From positions 7,025,614 to 7,089,613 of the forward strand of contig JACAXG010000021.1 of assembly GCA_018881555.1 (NCBI GenBank): a DNA stretch of 64,000 bases, written 5' to 3'. Below the pieces are notes generated by a model, which saw nothing but the letters and a program-made list of their open reading frames with translations, ran no database searches and was not told the origin of the DNA. Origin of the DNA: Amblyornis subalaris. Taxonomy: Eukaryota; Chordata; Aves; Passeriformes; Ptilonorhynchidae. This document shows, piece by piece, positions 41,401-52,249 of this stretch. Each line of letters starts with the position of its first letter. Position 1 is the stretch's first letter. A program made the translations under genes and the position numbers.

Positions 41401-41689
41401 ATAAAATAACTACAGTATAATTAAACCAACAAAGCCATCTTTTAAGTCAGCTTAATAGCTCAGTTTTTCGCTCTGTAAATTTTTTATTTTAAGAAGGAAA
41501 AATAGTTATACTCAATTCTGTTCTATATTTCATTTTGTATATAATATTTTCTTTTCATTTGCAATCTGTGCATATCTAATTCTTGACAACTGTGATTATT
41601 AATAAATGTGCATGAAAAACATGCTTCAGAGAATCTTCCACAAGAATATTTTTTGTTAATGAGAACTAAAACATATCTTGACAAAGACA
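35431..41689. other. Intergenic AT-rich DNA, no gene seen
   Basis: No supportable gene. Minus-strand frames at 36799-37104 (101 codons) and 40151-40396 (81 codons, crossing an N at 40301) have ordinary amino-acid composition but no recognised family and no clear splice-site pairing. No transposons recognised. Confidence 0.55.
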
Positions 41690-41725
41690 ATATATGTAAT
41701 ATATATGTGTATATATACATATTTT
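41690..41725. repeat. AT dinucleotide-like low-complexity tract
   Basis: Alternating AT/GT purine-pyrimidine sequence, roughly ATATATGTAATATATATGTG then TATATATACATAT. It is close to self-complementary and could extrude a weak hairpin. No gene overlaps it. Confidence 0.7.
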
Positions 41726-42402
41726 AATAGCTAATGGTGGTGTAGTTAATACAGAAAAATGGATTAATAGATGTGGCAGATAATACTCAAAGTGGATGCT
41801 GTTTGATAAATGTAACTAAAAATATTTTAATTATATGAAAGCAAGAGGTAAATAAAAGCAATTATATTTAATTTCGCTTTCAGCTTGTAAGCATTTCCTG
41901 CAAGCTTTAATAGAGGAGAGAGCTTGTGCAGAAGGCCTAATGGTATAGCCACTGCTAACATTACTCATTACGGTTTCTAAGCAGTACTTATTCTGAGGCA
42001 TTTCTCTGGAAGACTACAATGTTCTTCGTAAGGGTACTTGGAGCCTGATAACTCTAATTCATAATAATATCCAGCTTATTCAGAAAATCGAAGTTTACAG
42101 AGTCCTCGGCAATTTGAAAATATTTATACTATTTAAAACCACGATCATGTTTACTTAAGGACAAGGTAAAAAGTGCTAACTGGCATAATAATAAGTAAAG
42201 TAGAACGTCATAACTGTGTCTTAAACACTGTCCTCTACAGGCACAATAATATTGAGACCCCATTTACGGTGTGATGAATAAAAACAGTTGACATCATTGT
42301 TATAATCTTTATTTTAAACTGTTACCAAGGTTACTAATTACCAGCACTGTGTGCAACAGGTCCCTCTGAAGCAGTATCTCTACAGATGAACTGTAATGTG
42401 TA

Positions 42403-42414
42403 GGATTACAATAA
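42403..42414 (+). promoter_or_regulatory. GGATTACAATAA word (OTX-type plus SOX-type cores)
   Basis: GGATTA (K50 paired-class/OTX core, TAATCC on the other strand) at 42403-42408 overlaps ACAATAA (SOX-like core) at 42408. The same nine bases GGATTACAA recur at 46642 and 55843. It lies just upstream of the shift to GC-rich DNA. Function is inferred from known OTX and SOX roles in anterior neural gene control. Confidence 0.35.
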
Positions 42415-42689
42415 AAGGCATAAGGGATTATGCACAGGCAAAAATGCTGAAAATAACACAAACACATCTACGTTATACAGTGCATCACTTTGCAAAATCT
42501 CTGCTTTCGATGCTGAAATATACAATGTGCCTTTTTGTTTAATTCGAGCATTTAGAGAGATGTTAACTGTATCCTGAAGTGGCTGCGTAAATGTCCGGGA
42601 GCAGAGGAGGTGGGGGGCTACAAGGACCAATAAAACCTGCTACTGCTGCTGGAAAATGTTCTCACGTCGTCTCCACTCTTAGCGGGGCA

Positions 42690-43480
42690 CCTGGTTTACG
42701 GGGAATTATGCCTCCATTGTGCTGAGCAGGACTGCAGGGAAAGAACACGGAGCTGGCGGGGGCACGGCCCGCGGACCCGGGCTGCCCGCGGCCGAGGCGC
42801 GTCCCGGCGCGGCGGCGGAGTCCGGCCCGGGGCACGGGGGCTGAGGCCAGGCCTCCACCGCCTCCAGAAGGGGAATCTCGCCTGCGGTGACAGGATGGCT
42901 AAAGGGAAAGCGGGGCGGCAGGTGACGTCCCGCTCGCCCACCGGCCACCACCTCCGTCCCCCGCTAAGTCACTCTACCCCGCCCCTCAACTTAATGACAC
43001 AAATCCGGGCTCTTAAAGTCTTTGCGACTGATCGTACTCGCTCATTTATAAATAATGATCTCCATATAGATGCATAACAACAACATACCAGAAGTGTTTG
43101 GGGAGAAATCCGATTAAAGTCTATAGCTTTTTTCCCCTCTCTCCCGGAGCAAAAGTCTTGCCACAGGTCAGCTGCCGCGGCCGGCCCAGACTGCGGGGTT
43201 AAAGGGAAGAAAAGGCTCCAGGCGGGCCGCTTCCCCCGGGCAGCGGGAGGGGGCTGCCACCGACCCGCTCGCCGGCCCGGGAGGGAGGGAGGGANGAAGG
43301 CTCGGCCGGGCCTTTTGAGGGGAGGGAGCCGCCGCCCTGGCTGCACCGTGAACTCTGCGCCCGGGACCGATTCCCCCCCGGCGCCAGCATCCCCGGGCAG
43401 GGGCGTGAGGCGCCTCGCTCCGCCTGGACCGGACCGGCCTGGGGTGGCGGTGACGCAGAAACCTGCTTTCCTTTCCTCTT
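42690..43480. promoter_or_regulatory. CpG-rich block, distal edge of the SIX3 regulatory domain
   Basis: Two GC-rich cores (about 42,730-42,970 and 43,150-43,470) flank an AT-rich gap and mark the abrupt end of the AT-rich desert. CpG dinucleotides are frequent. Open frames on both strands in several frames reflect loss of AT-rich stop codons rather than coding. An N lies at 43295. It could be an unmethylated island or a non-coding RNA promoter, but nothing in the sequence fixes a start site. Confidence 0.55.
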
Positions 43481-43730
43481 TCGGGCGATTTAGGGGAACT
43501 AGAAAAACAAACATCGGGCCGTTTCATGAAACGGTGGAGAAAACTCCGAAGGGAAAGAGAGCGGGCCACATCCTTTTAGAGGAAGGACAAGGGTTCTCTG
43601 AGGAGGGAAAACAAAAGATGACAGTGGTGGCTGTAACCCCACCATGAACCAGGGACCTTCTGGCCACGCTCGGAGAGCTAACCTCCCCGGACTTCCCATT
43701 ACCTCTCCATGACACTTCACTAATGCTCAC

Positions 43731-43836
43731 ACAATGGCCAACTGAGCAGTTTAAGTAAAGATATTTTAACCTGAACTAAACATTGTCTCCAGACAATAGG
43801 ATGCAAAGCAACATCTGGTACCACACATAAACAATG
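43731..43836. promoter_or_regulatory. Cluster of SOX-type sites with a perfect inverted repeat
   Basis: Within about 105 bases: ACAATGG at 43731, ACATTGT at 43780, GACAAT at 43792, and AACAATG at 43830. The central pair forms ATTGTCT-CC-AGACAAT (43782-43797), a perfect 7-bp inverted repeat. An octamer-like ATGCAAAG follows at 43801. The sequence is AT-rich, unique and sits between two CpG-rich blocks. SOX proteins of the B1 group act in early neural enhancers; occupancy here is inferred. Confidence 0.4.
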
Positions 43837-44265
43837 CTGTGCAACAGCATATGCTCGACGTCTGGAAGTTTATGTCAACGCTAAGCAGTCGAGGAGGCTG
43901 TCGCTGCTCGGCATGAAATCTTAATAAATGGCTGTTTGCTGTGCTTCCGAGATGAGCATCTAGGATCCTTCCTCTCAGGGCATCCTCTTCAGGTTGAGAT
44001 TGCCCGGCTAGACATCTTTCGGACCCCACCCGCGCCTCTTCCCTCCCGCCCACGGAGCAAACCACCAGTGAGAAATGCCACGGGGAGAGCCCGTGGACCG
44101 GCCTAGGGACAACACCGGGTTACCCCTTCCCCGCTGTGGCTCCGGCGGGCACGGTTCGGCCGCCGGCGCCGGTAGAAGCGGCGAACGCTGAATGGCCAAC
44201 TTCAGGGAAGCGCTTCTTTAAAGAGGAGGCTCTAGGCTAATGAAACAACGGGAGGTGACTATTGC

Positions 44266-44277
44266 GAACAGCTGTTC
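44266..44277. promoter_or_regulatory. 12-bp palindrome with E-box
   Basis: GAACAGCTGTTC is perfectly self-complementary and centred on the CAGCTG E-box bound by bHLH dimers. It lies in an AT-rich block (44,200-44,470) that also contains TAATGA, ATTATACAATCAG and AATTATTC homeodomain-type words and a 7-bp inverted repeat CTTACGG/CCGTAAG at 44450-44472. Confidence 0.35.
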
Positions 44278-44489
44278 CTCATACATATTTCATTATACAA
44301 TCAGATAATGCGTCTTACCACCTTCTCAATTATTCACAGATAAACATTTTCAAGACGTTTTGACATCTGTCTTAGGGCCTGCTATTAATTTAGTAATCAC
44401 TATGGTTAAAAATGTATGGGGACTGCACCTCACAAAAACTCGGATTTCACTTACGGGAACAACTACCGTAAGGGCTCGCCCTAAGCAGC

Positions 44490-45040
44490 TCATCAGGTCA
44501 AAAAGAGCCCCGAGATGGAGGGAACACGAGATCTTCCTCCTGCAGCCCTCGGGCTGCCGCTCCGGGAGGGCTGCGCCGGCTCCGCGCACCGACCCTGTGT
44601 GTCCGGGGCTGTGCAGCCCCGGGCCCCTCCCGGCGCCCTCCGGATCTCCCGGGATGTGCAGCGCCGGCCCCCTCCCGGCGCCCTCCGGAGCTCCCGGGAA
44701 GAAGGGATGGGCGGAGGAGGCCGAGGGGGGAAAGAGACGGCACCTTCCCTTTCTGGCAAGCCAGAAAAACACCCAGAAAACTCGCGTCTGTGTCTTCCGT
44801 CGGGCTCTTGGCACAAGCGCTCCCGCTTCTCTCTGCAGGCGAAGGGCGGTCACCGCTGCCTCGGGCCGCCCCGGAAGAGGACACCTGCCCCGCCGGGCCA
44901 GTGCTCCACCAGCTCTCCACCCAGTGTCCCCGCCGGCCGGGGACAGCGGGGCGCCGGTGGCAGCTCCCGTGGCTTCTCTCCCCGCGGACCAAAGCCCGCG
45001 GGTCCCCGGCCGGGCAACAAGACGCGCTCGTCCTTCCTGA
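44490..45040. promoter_or_regulatory. CpG-rich block upstream of SIX3
   Basis: About 550 bases of high GC with many CpGs. It contains an imperfect internal duplication: GGCCCCTCCCGGCGCCCTCCGGA near 44620 repeats at about 44660 after CTCCCGGGATGTGCAGC. Long open frames on both strands (up to 255 codons on -) overlap each other and have Arg/Gly/Pro/Ala-rich low-complexity composition, the signature of GC-rich non-coding DNA. Confidence 0.55.
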
Positions 45041-45569
45041 GCGTCGGGAAACTTCTCATTTGTTTCACTGCTGCTGAGCTGATTGTAAACCCGCAAGGCT
45101 TTTGGAAGTCTCAGCATCTTAAAACGGCCTCTTTTGTGTCTCTTCCTTGGCAGTAATCCCTTTTCTCAAAATAAAGCTCACACCACCCCCAAAACTCACT
45201 TGCGCACGCACAGCTACCAGATGTTCCACATGAACATTAAAGGGAGAGTTAAACGAGAAAACGGGAGAATCAAATCTCGACAACTCTTTCAGACAGTTTA
45301 TTGATTAAATTAAGCCGCTCAGTGTCTCTTTCCTCCCTCCCCTTCCGCAGGTTACCTCTTTTTAACCTCAAAATTCACACAAAATCGGCGCCTTTCCCTA
45401 CCACCCCCTCACCTCTCATGCCCAGGTAAGTGGATGGAAATGCTTGTATACTTTCCTGTCCCGCTACGTAAGATCCTGACTACAACTAGTTTCTAGAGCT
45501 GCTGTCTCGCCAGTGATAAGGAGGGTCTGTTCTGCAGAAAGAGCAGGACCCATGCATGAGCCAGCAAAA

Positions 45570-45760
45570 CCAGGCAGAAATGGTGTTTTTAGCCCGGCCG
45601 CACTCTTTTCCCCATCCCGCGGAGACTTGGCCACCCCGACCCGCCCCTGCGTGGGGACCGCCACCGCCCGCCAGTTCCACGAGTTACCAAAGCGCTGGTA
45701 CCAAAGCGAGTTACCCCCTCGGCGCATCCCGGCGGGTATCCGGCTGCGGGTGGGTTTGCT
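45570..45760. promoter_or_regulatory. Small CpG-rich block
   Basis: About 190 bases of raised GC with frequent CpG, between AT-rich stretches. No gene signal. The interval from 45,780 to 46,640 that follows is mixed composition, contains an N at 45902, and holds the inverted repeat at 46280-46299. Confidence 0.4.
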
Positions 45761-46279
45761 CTAAAGCCTCAGCCTGAGTCCCGGCCGTGAATTTCACTTT
45801 AATCGCACCGCCAAGAAAAGTGCCTGCACCCAGGACGGCTGGGAGTGTGTAAAGGCCTTTCTGCCTCGCAGGTGGCGAAAGGCAGAGCAGGATTTGGGAA
45901 CNGCGAGAAGAGGGGATGCTCTGTGAAAAGGAAACGAGAACTCTTAGTGCTCCATCAAAGTATTACCCACATTTGAAGACCTTGCCTTCCCTTGAATACT
46001 CTGTAAACAGCAAAAGGGTTAGTGGTGAGCTCTGAGCCTCTGGTCCAGATCTACTTGGAACCCACGATTTCAAAAGTCAGAAATAGGGGAAATCGGGCTG
46101 TGAATGTGCGGAGGGAAGACCCTTCCACCTCAGCAGCATTCATTATATTTTAAAGTGAAGTGTCAAAAGCCTGCAGGAATCTTTCGGCCAACCGCTCTTG
46201 AATTGGTCCTGCACTCGCTCAGAGCCGGTCTGTGCCGACCTGGCTCTTGACTTCAGCTAAGTCCTTAGAGTATAGTATA

Positions 46280-46299
46280 GTACAGTTTCAACACTGTAC
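46280..46299. repeat. Short perfect inverted repeat
   Basis: GTACAGT, a six-base spacer, then ACTGTAC. The arms are exact reverse complements. It does not match a factor motif I can name, and such short arms can arise by chance. Confidence 0.5.
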
Positions 46300-46641
46300 T
46301 TGCAACTGTGCCCCCACAGAGCCGTCCTGCTCCCCGTCCCTGCCCCAGCCTCAAGACGTCCTTCGTCCTATTGATGTGTGCTACAGCCAAACAGGGTAAA
46401 AAGACGAGAATTGTATTCGACAGATGCTGCTCACTCGTGAATAACAGGTTCAGCGCATACGGTATCTCTCGCCATTATCCTGTAAGTTAATATCGAGTAG
46501 CGATAGCTGTCTAAATATCAAAATCTATTTATAGAGGATGCAGAGCTATGACCTCTCCATCTGACCTTCAGGAACCGCAGGCTGGAAAACAGGGCAAATG
46601 AAGAAAGGGGGTGAAAAAAAAAAAAAAAAAGGATAAACGCA

Positions 46642-46653
46642 GGATTACAATGG
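46642..46653 (+). promoter_or_regulatory. GGATTACAATGG: overlapping OTX-type and SOX-type sites
   Basis: GGATTA (46642-46647) runs directly into ACAATGG (46647-46653), a good SOX core. OTX2 and SOX2 are known to act together on anterior neural and eye-field enhancers, and SIX3 is expressed there. It is preceded by an A-run (46613-46630). Confidence 0.4.
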
Positions 46654-47059
46654 AGATTCGTGAGTGGCGGAGCTGGGCTGGGCTGCCTTTGTTCCGAAAT
46701 CCTGAGAGGACTTGAACCTTTAGGACGGCACCGGCCCTGCGGCCCAGGGGAAGAGTGGCTCTGTCCGGCTTCTCTGTGTCCCTGCCACGATCGCGGTGTT
46801 GCTTCCTCTACTTGTGCACAGCTACAGAAGTTGTTGTTGTCGGGTTTTGGGTGGGGTTGGTTGGGTTTTTTACAACCAAAAAAAAAAAAAAGGAGAAAAA
46901 AAAGACAAAAGAGCGCCGTTGACTAAAGAGCAGGTCTCAGCGAGGATTGAAGGAGTGGAGAGCTCAGCAAAGTGCAGACCCACATCTTAGGAAATCATTT
47001 TGCACGGCGGGAAAGGGGTGATGTGGGGTATTTTCTCATTTTGAACCTCATAGCCTTCC

Positions 47060-47340
47060 CAGCACAAGCAGTGGGTGCGCGGAGGAAGCGAGGCTTAGGG
47101 GGTTTTCCCAGTCGCTCCCCGGCAAGCAGCAGGAAGGGGGAAGCTGGGCGCTCTCGGGCGCTGCCCGGGGTGGCCTGGGGCCCCCAGCAACGCGAGTGTC
47201 GGGGCCTTGAGCCGGGACCCCGTGGCATGCCGTGCTCTCGGGGATCGCCCCCCGCCCACCTCCTTTCCCAGCGGGCGGGGAGGGGGAGGATGCTCCGTAG
47301 GGTCCCAGAGCAGGGATCAGTGTTACAAAGCGCATCCCCT
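47060..47340. promoter_or_regulatory. CpG-rich block
   Basis: GC-rich stretch with frequent CpG and several G-runs. Overlapping two-strand open frames are compositional. No exon can be supported. Confidence 0.45.
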
Positions 47341-47569
47341 CGGGGGGAGTTTAAAAAGGGGGGATAGCAGGGGAGGCTAAGGAGAAAAGAATAATCTCAA
47401 AGTACTTTTTTTTTAATGGAGCCATCGANTACTCGTCCAGTCTGAATTAACAACTGCGTAAAACTAGACTAACTGCGAACCCAGCCTCCCTCCCCACAGC
47501 CNCTGCTCCCGGCGGTAATATGGCGCCTGCGAGCGAGAGAAGCACTTTTCTCGGTGTTTAGCAGTTGAA

Positions 47570-47745
47570 ATGTGCTCCCTGAAGGTCACACCAGGCGACG
47601 CGCCCGTTGGCTGCCGCGCAGGGCCGGGGCGCGGGCTGGGCCGGGCCGGCGGCAGCGCCCGCAGCCCGCGACCGCCATCCCGCCGGGGACAACAGAGCGG
47701 CTCGGGGAGCTTTCCTACAGCCAAATACGCCCCGAGTCGCCTTTT
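47570..47745. promoter_or_regulatory. CpG-rich block
   Basis: About 175 bases of very high GC, including GGGCCGGGGCGCGGGCTGGG on +, bounded by AT-rich DNA. The sequence from 47,750 to 48,300 to its right is unique and AT-rich with no gene seen. Confidence 0.45.
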
Positions 47746-48299
47746 CCCTCCCCTTTATGTTTCTGTGTCTACAAGGGGATCGTACCCAGCTTCCCTTTCT
47801 ATCTCATTAGGAAAAAAATTTAAAAAAACTATCCGAAACACCCAACAACCGACAACCTAAACCAATCCGGGGCTCTGAGGGAGTTATTCCCTGTGTCTGG
47901 AAATTAAAAGGCTCAAATCTCCTACGTGACTGTGTTGAGACACGGGAGCACTGTTCGCAGCTACTTTAAAGCGCCAGTCTCAGTTGGTTTGGAGGTCGGA
48001 GCTACTGTTCTTCAGTAAGAGAAGTGTAGTTCAGGAGGCAAACTCTGTCCCCGGGGGCTGTGCAGCCTCTCTTGCCGCTGTCTAAGTGCACCTACCAAGG
48101 GAAAAGAGAGGCAGAGCTGCTAGCCGTGCTGCTTAAATGTTCTCTGCTTTCTCCTACCGGGCACTAAGCAAGGAGTAAGCTTCTCTAGCTATCCGAATAA
48201 AATTAGTAAGATGATTTTAAAAAAAGTATTCTTGGCATTTGCGTCCCACTTGAGAAAAGTGTCTGGGGGAAAAAAAATCTCCCAAACTCTTCCCAACAC

Positions 48300-49000
48300 A
48301 CTCGGCAATAATCTCCTTTTAAATCTTGGGTCTTGCTACCACATTACTCTCCGTGATATTGCATTCCAAAGAAAATAGACTGGGTATTAGAAGAGGAATC
48401 CCCTCTTCCTAATGAATATTTACCCTGAGGTCATTACATCTGTAATGGTCCTTGCTAACTTACCTTGCTCCCCTCTTTCTCTGCTAGAGGCTGGGATTTC
48501 AATCACAATGCCCTCGATTTTAAAGTGCCGTGTACCATTTAATGGCGGGGTGCAGGAGAGGTTAGAATATTATTGACTTCATGCAATATATAAGATGGAT
48601 ACATTTAAGACTTTTAACTTTTTGTTGCAATGACACGCTGTATTTTTATGAGATACCTATTATGCAGACAGAACCATTGTGCTGTAGCTGCCTCACAGTT
48701 GCTGGATCGTTTCTATCAGATGAAAGATTTTGAATAGTTTGCTTTCAACAATGCATCCTTTTGGTCTTGATACAAAGAATGTAGGCATGGTATACACTTA
48801 AACAGCTCTGTCACAGAGCAAGATTAAATAGAGTCTATATCGAATCCTGTCTGCAGTATAATACGTACAGGGAACAGAATGGAGCTCCCTCCGCAGCTGA
48901 AGGAGCACATTAAGGTCTGATGTCCTGGGAGCATCTTCCAGATTTCCCTTATCTCCGATATTCGTTAAGCTGTTAAAAATCTTTACAGACGGGCTTTAAA
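48300..49000. promoter_or_regulatory. Candidate conserved enhancer-like block
   Basis: Unique AT-rich sequence between CpG-rich blocks, dense in developmental motif cores. It contains a perfect inverted repeat CATTACA-TC-TGTAATG (48432-48447) carrying two ATTA cores, a SOX-type CCATTGT (48674), AACAATGCAT (48747, SOX plus POU-like), and TGATAC (48768-48773), a core bound by SIX-class homeodomains, immediately followed by ACAAAG. There is no coding potential. Enhancer activity and possible autoregulation through TGATAC are inferences. Confidence 0.4.
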
Positions 49001-49079
49001 ATCGGCTGTTTTTCGCGGAAAGACCGAGTTTGATAACAGAGTCTTTCAACAAAATCTACCGCTGGCGCTCCAGCGAAGG

Positions 49080-49370
49080 GACAAGTTGCGCTCTATCTAG
49101 TCCCCCATCTCGGCCCCCGCGCCTGTCCCGGGCGGGCGACTTTTCCCTGCCCTCTCGCAGAGGCGACAGAGGGACACCGGTTTAGCACAGCCCCCGGTGT
49201 GCGTGTGCCCACCCCCGTCCCCACCCGCGGCGGCAGCCCCGGGCCGAGCGGCGGGAAGGCGGTGCCCGCGGCCGCTCGGTGCCGGGCGTGGGGGGCTGGG
49301 GGAGCAGCCCGGGAGGCTCCGCGCCCGCGGCTCCCCCTCCGGTGCTCACTCGAGCGACTTGACCAAAGTG
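49080..49370. promoter_or_regulatory. CpG-rich block
   Basis: About 290 bases of high GC with frequent CpG and NotI-type GCGGCCGC near 49268. Frames open on both strands are compositional artefacts. Confidence 0.5.
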
Positions 49371-51224
49371 CACGTGCTGAGCCCAACTTCCCTCTCCCCA
49401 GCTTTGTGCTCTCCGCTGATTGAGTCCCCATATTAAGCTCGAGATCCTTTCTAAGCAACTGCTAAGAAGTCAAGAGCATCCTTGCTTGCTTTCTCTCCGT
49501 GGCCTTTCATGCCCTCAATTTGTTATTCTACTGACACTTTTCTTAAAGTTAGCGCCTAGCATTGAAACATTAGCAACAAAAGCCCTGGAAAATCTCTCCC
49601 TCCTCACCACTAAATCCTCTAATGGGTCAGTGCGCGTCGAATTTTTATTTGATTTCCAATAATCTCTAGCACTTCAATATTAAACCTACCTCAGCCCAGT
49701 GCCTCACCTATGGGATATTTTTCAATGTTGCTTTGGAAAGTAGAGACGCTCAGATTTCCTTCCACGTGCACCCACTAATTTATAAATGAGTGTATACAGC
49801 TGTCTTCGTGTATATCTGTGTCTCTATATCTGCAGTAACGCTTTCATTTTGTGTCAAAATAACATATCCTGTCACTCCACGCCAAAAGTATATTTATCGA
49901 ATGAAATAGCACCGCAAGCTGCATCTTCTTTATCAAACCTTCATTTCTGTTTTACCCAATTGTTAAATATCTTTTCATTTCTTTTCCTATTTTAAAATAT
50001 GTATTACAGTAATTGTTACTTGGAGGTCTTTTGTGTATCTATAGCTCCTTTGATTCATATCTTCTCCTTTCTTTTAATCTTGTTATGCGAAATTATATAC
50101 ACATTTCTCAGGAAATCCAAGGAGCATAACTTTATTAAATAAAAACCTCCTAATCTTCGAGTTTTGCAGCAAATACCAATTTTTAAAGTACACGTTCCTA
50201 ACTCATGGGTTTTTTGAATGAAGATCCCTAAGTCCTCTTCACTTTATTACGCGGATTTGGTGAAATGATTCTTCAGCTCTCTAATTTAAATAAGTTTTAG
50301 TGTGAACTAAGAATGAACATTATCCTCTAACCTGAGGTCAAGTGAAGGGTGATTTACATGACAAAGAATAATTCCCATTTTGTCCAATATGAAACAACTT
50401 CACCTTCGGCATCATTAAGAAGAGTTTAGCACTTTCAGGGCTTTGGGGGTTGGGTTTTTTTTGGTAAATAGTTGGCTATGTATAGCGCAATTTCCCTTTT
50501 ATAAATCACAATACAAAGGCTGACTTCTTGTGCTCTTGAATTTCGGCATTATTTTTATAGCCTTAAGTAGAGTGAATTTGCACCTGCTGGTATTTAAACG
50601 TTAACATATTAGCTGGGGAGAACTTAACACCCAGCGCACTGCCTCGAAGCAAATTAACAATCTTCATTAAAGTAAAGGAAGAGAAGGAGCGGGGGGAAGA
50701 GAGATGTGACCATTTAAGACGCTGTCCCGGATCTCTCCGATCTATACAAGGTTCCGAGTGGATTATTTGGGGGTTTTTATAGTACCAGAATTACCGCTTT
50801 AATTCCCCTCCCCCAACACACATTCGCTTCCAAATTTCTACTTCTTGTCCGGCACTTTAACCCTCTCGATACTTCTCCCCCTCCGCCTGGAGTGATGCCC
50901 TGCAGAGGAAGGTTGCGAAGAGGCAGGGGCAGCTCGGCTGCGCTCCCCGCTCGCACCCCACCTCCCTTTAAGAGCACTTCCCAAAAAAATCAGGTCGTGC
51001 CCTTGGTGGTTTCTCCTCTCTCTTTTATGGTCACTTTGGGCTGAGCTTGCTCCCTCTCCTCGTCGTCCTCGCACTCACATACTCACACACATGCTACAGG
51101 AGCCCGTGAGGAAGTGATTTTAATCTAAATATCAAACTTACCGTCCGGAGGATCCTGCCTTGGAAAAGTTCTGCTTGTTGGGTCTCAGAGTTAAAGAAAC
51201 GACCGTCATCCCTCATAAAGAGCT
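49371..51224. other. AT-rich unique block between CpG-rich blocks
   Basis: No exon or transposon seen. The sequence is rich in ATTA/TAAT words and holds the DR5-like half-sites at 50303-50319. The last 300 bases grade into GC-richer DNA. I read it as likely regulatory from position and composition only. Confidence 0.4.
50303..50319 (-). promoter_or_regulatory. DR5-like retinoic-acid-response-type half-site pair
   Basis: On the minus strand the sequence is TGTTCA, five bases, AGTTCA. The canonical DR5 element is RGKTCA-n5-RGKTCA, so the second half-site fits fully and the first has one mismatch. A further AGGTCA lies at 50335-50340 on +. One-mismatch DR5 pairs are not rare by chance. Confidence 0.3.
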
Positions 51225-51540
51225 CAGGTCTTGGGGAGAGGGGCTGCTGGCGGAAGGCCACGGGCGGGGAGCTGAGCTCCCCGGCTCTGCCCGCCCGGCT
51301 GTGCCGGCTCTGCGCCCCGAGAGGCGCGGGGACCCCGACCCCCTTCCCCGCCTGCGGCTCCGGCACTCTCGGGACGGAGGCGCACCGAGCACCGGCCCCA
51401 GGATTTCCCCCGTGGACACGGGCGTGCGCACCTAGACGTGGCTCCGCGGGGGAATCCGCGTGCTCCCCGCGGCGGGAGGGGGTCCCGGGGCAGCGCACCG
51501 GCTCTGCCCGGCCGCCAGGTTCCTTGGGGGGGTGGAAGGG
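51225..51540. promoter_or_regulatory. CpG-rich block
   Basis: About 315 bases of high GC with frequent CpG. Both strands are open in several frames with Arg/Gly/Pro/Ser-rich translation and no family match, so coding is rejected. It is followed by AT-rich DNA (51,600-52,180) carrying a C12 run at 51835-51846. Confidence 0.5.
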
Positions 51541-52191
51541 TGGTAGTGTGCTTGTTCACAGCTACACCGGGAAAGTGGGAGCATTTCGTGTTTACAACCG
51601 GCTCCGGCTTGTATTGGTGAGATGTAGTTCAAGCAGCGCTCCTGTGTGTCGCGGGCTCTTAACTGGAGCTTTGCTCAGTCATTGAGAGCAATAGAAAGTA
51701 TATGGAAATCAATATATAGACAGTGTGGAGGGCAGATAATGGATTCGAGTCAGTGAGTGTTATAATCTGCATTATGGGCTTCCTATTGTTTAGACTGAGC
51801 ACAAATTTCCAAAGGGTGAAGTGTTGGGTTTGGGCCCCCCCCCCCCTTCTTCTTTTTGGAGGGCTTTGTGTGTATAGGGGGAGGGGGAGTGTTAAATCCT
51901 CCTGCCACAATTATCAGAGTACACCCACTCCCCCCTTCCCGCCCGCCCCATCTGATTTTAAAGGTAGTGCTTTCACGGCGAAGCTAATGACTTTCATTTA
52001 ATTGAACATGCCCTGATGTAGCGGATTGTTCTCGCAGCCCTACGCCTTTGTTGCTTTTGGGGGGAAATAAAGCTAATCAAACCTTTTGTCACGGCCAAAT
52101 TCTCCCTCAGGGTCTCCCAAACATTTGTTTGAATAATTCACCTCAAGAATTGAAAATACTAATTGATTTTAAAATGCTGGCCCGGAGGGAC

Positions 52192-52221
52192 GGGGAGGTG
52201 GGGGGGTGGGGGTGGGGGGGG
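52192..52221 (+). other. G-run tract with G-quadruplex potential
   Basis: Five G-runs, four of them of four or more G, are separated by single A or T bases: GGGG-A-GG-T-G7-T-G5-T-G8. This satisfies any usual G-quadruplex rule on the + strand and forms the left edge of a CpG-rich block. Confidence 0.7.
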
Positions 52222-52249
52222 AGCCTGGAAATTAGAGGCGAAGAGCAAA

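Noticed and set aside
1..42600. Search for exons of CAMKMT or other upstream neighbours known next to SIX3 in mammals
   Set aside because: No translated stretch resembled them; the neighbour presumably lies outside the window.
44350..45117. 255-codon minus-strand frame and overlapping 226- and 213-codon + frames
   Set aside because: Several frames on both strands are open over the same GC-rich block, with Arg/Pro/Gly/Ala-rich translations and no family. Loss of stop codons through high GC explains them.
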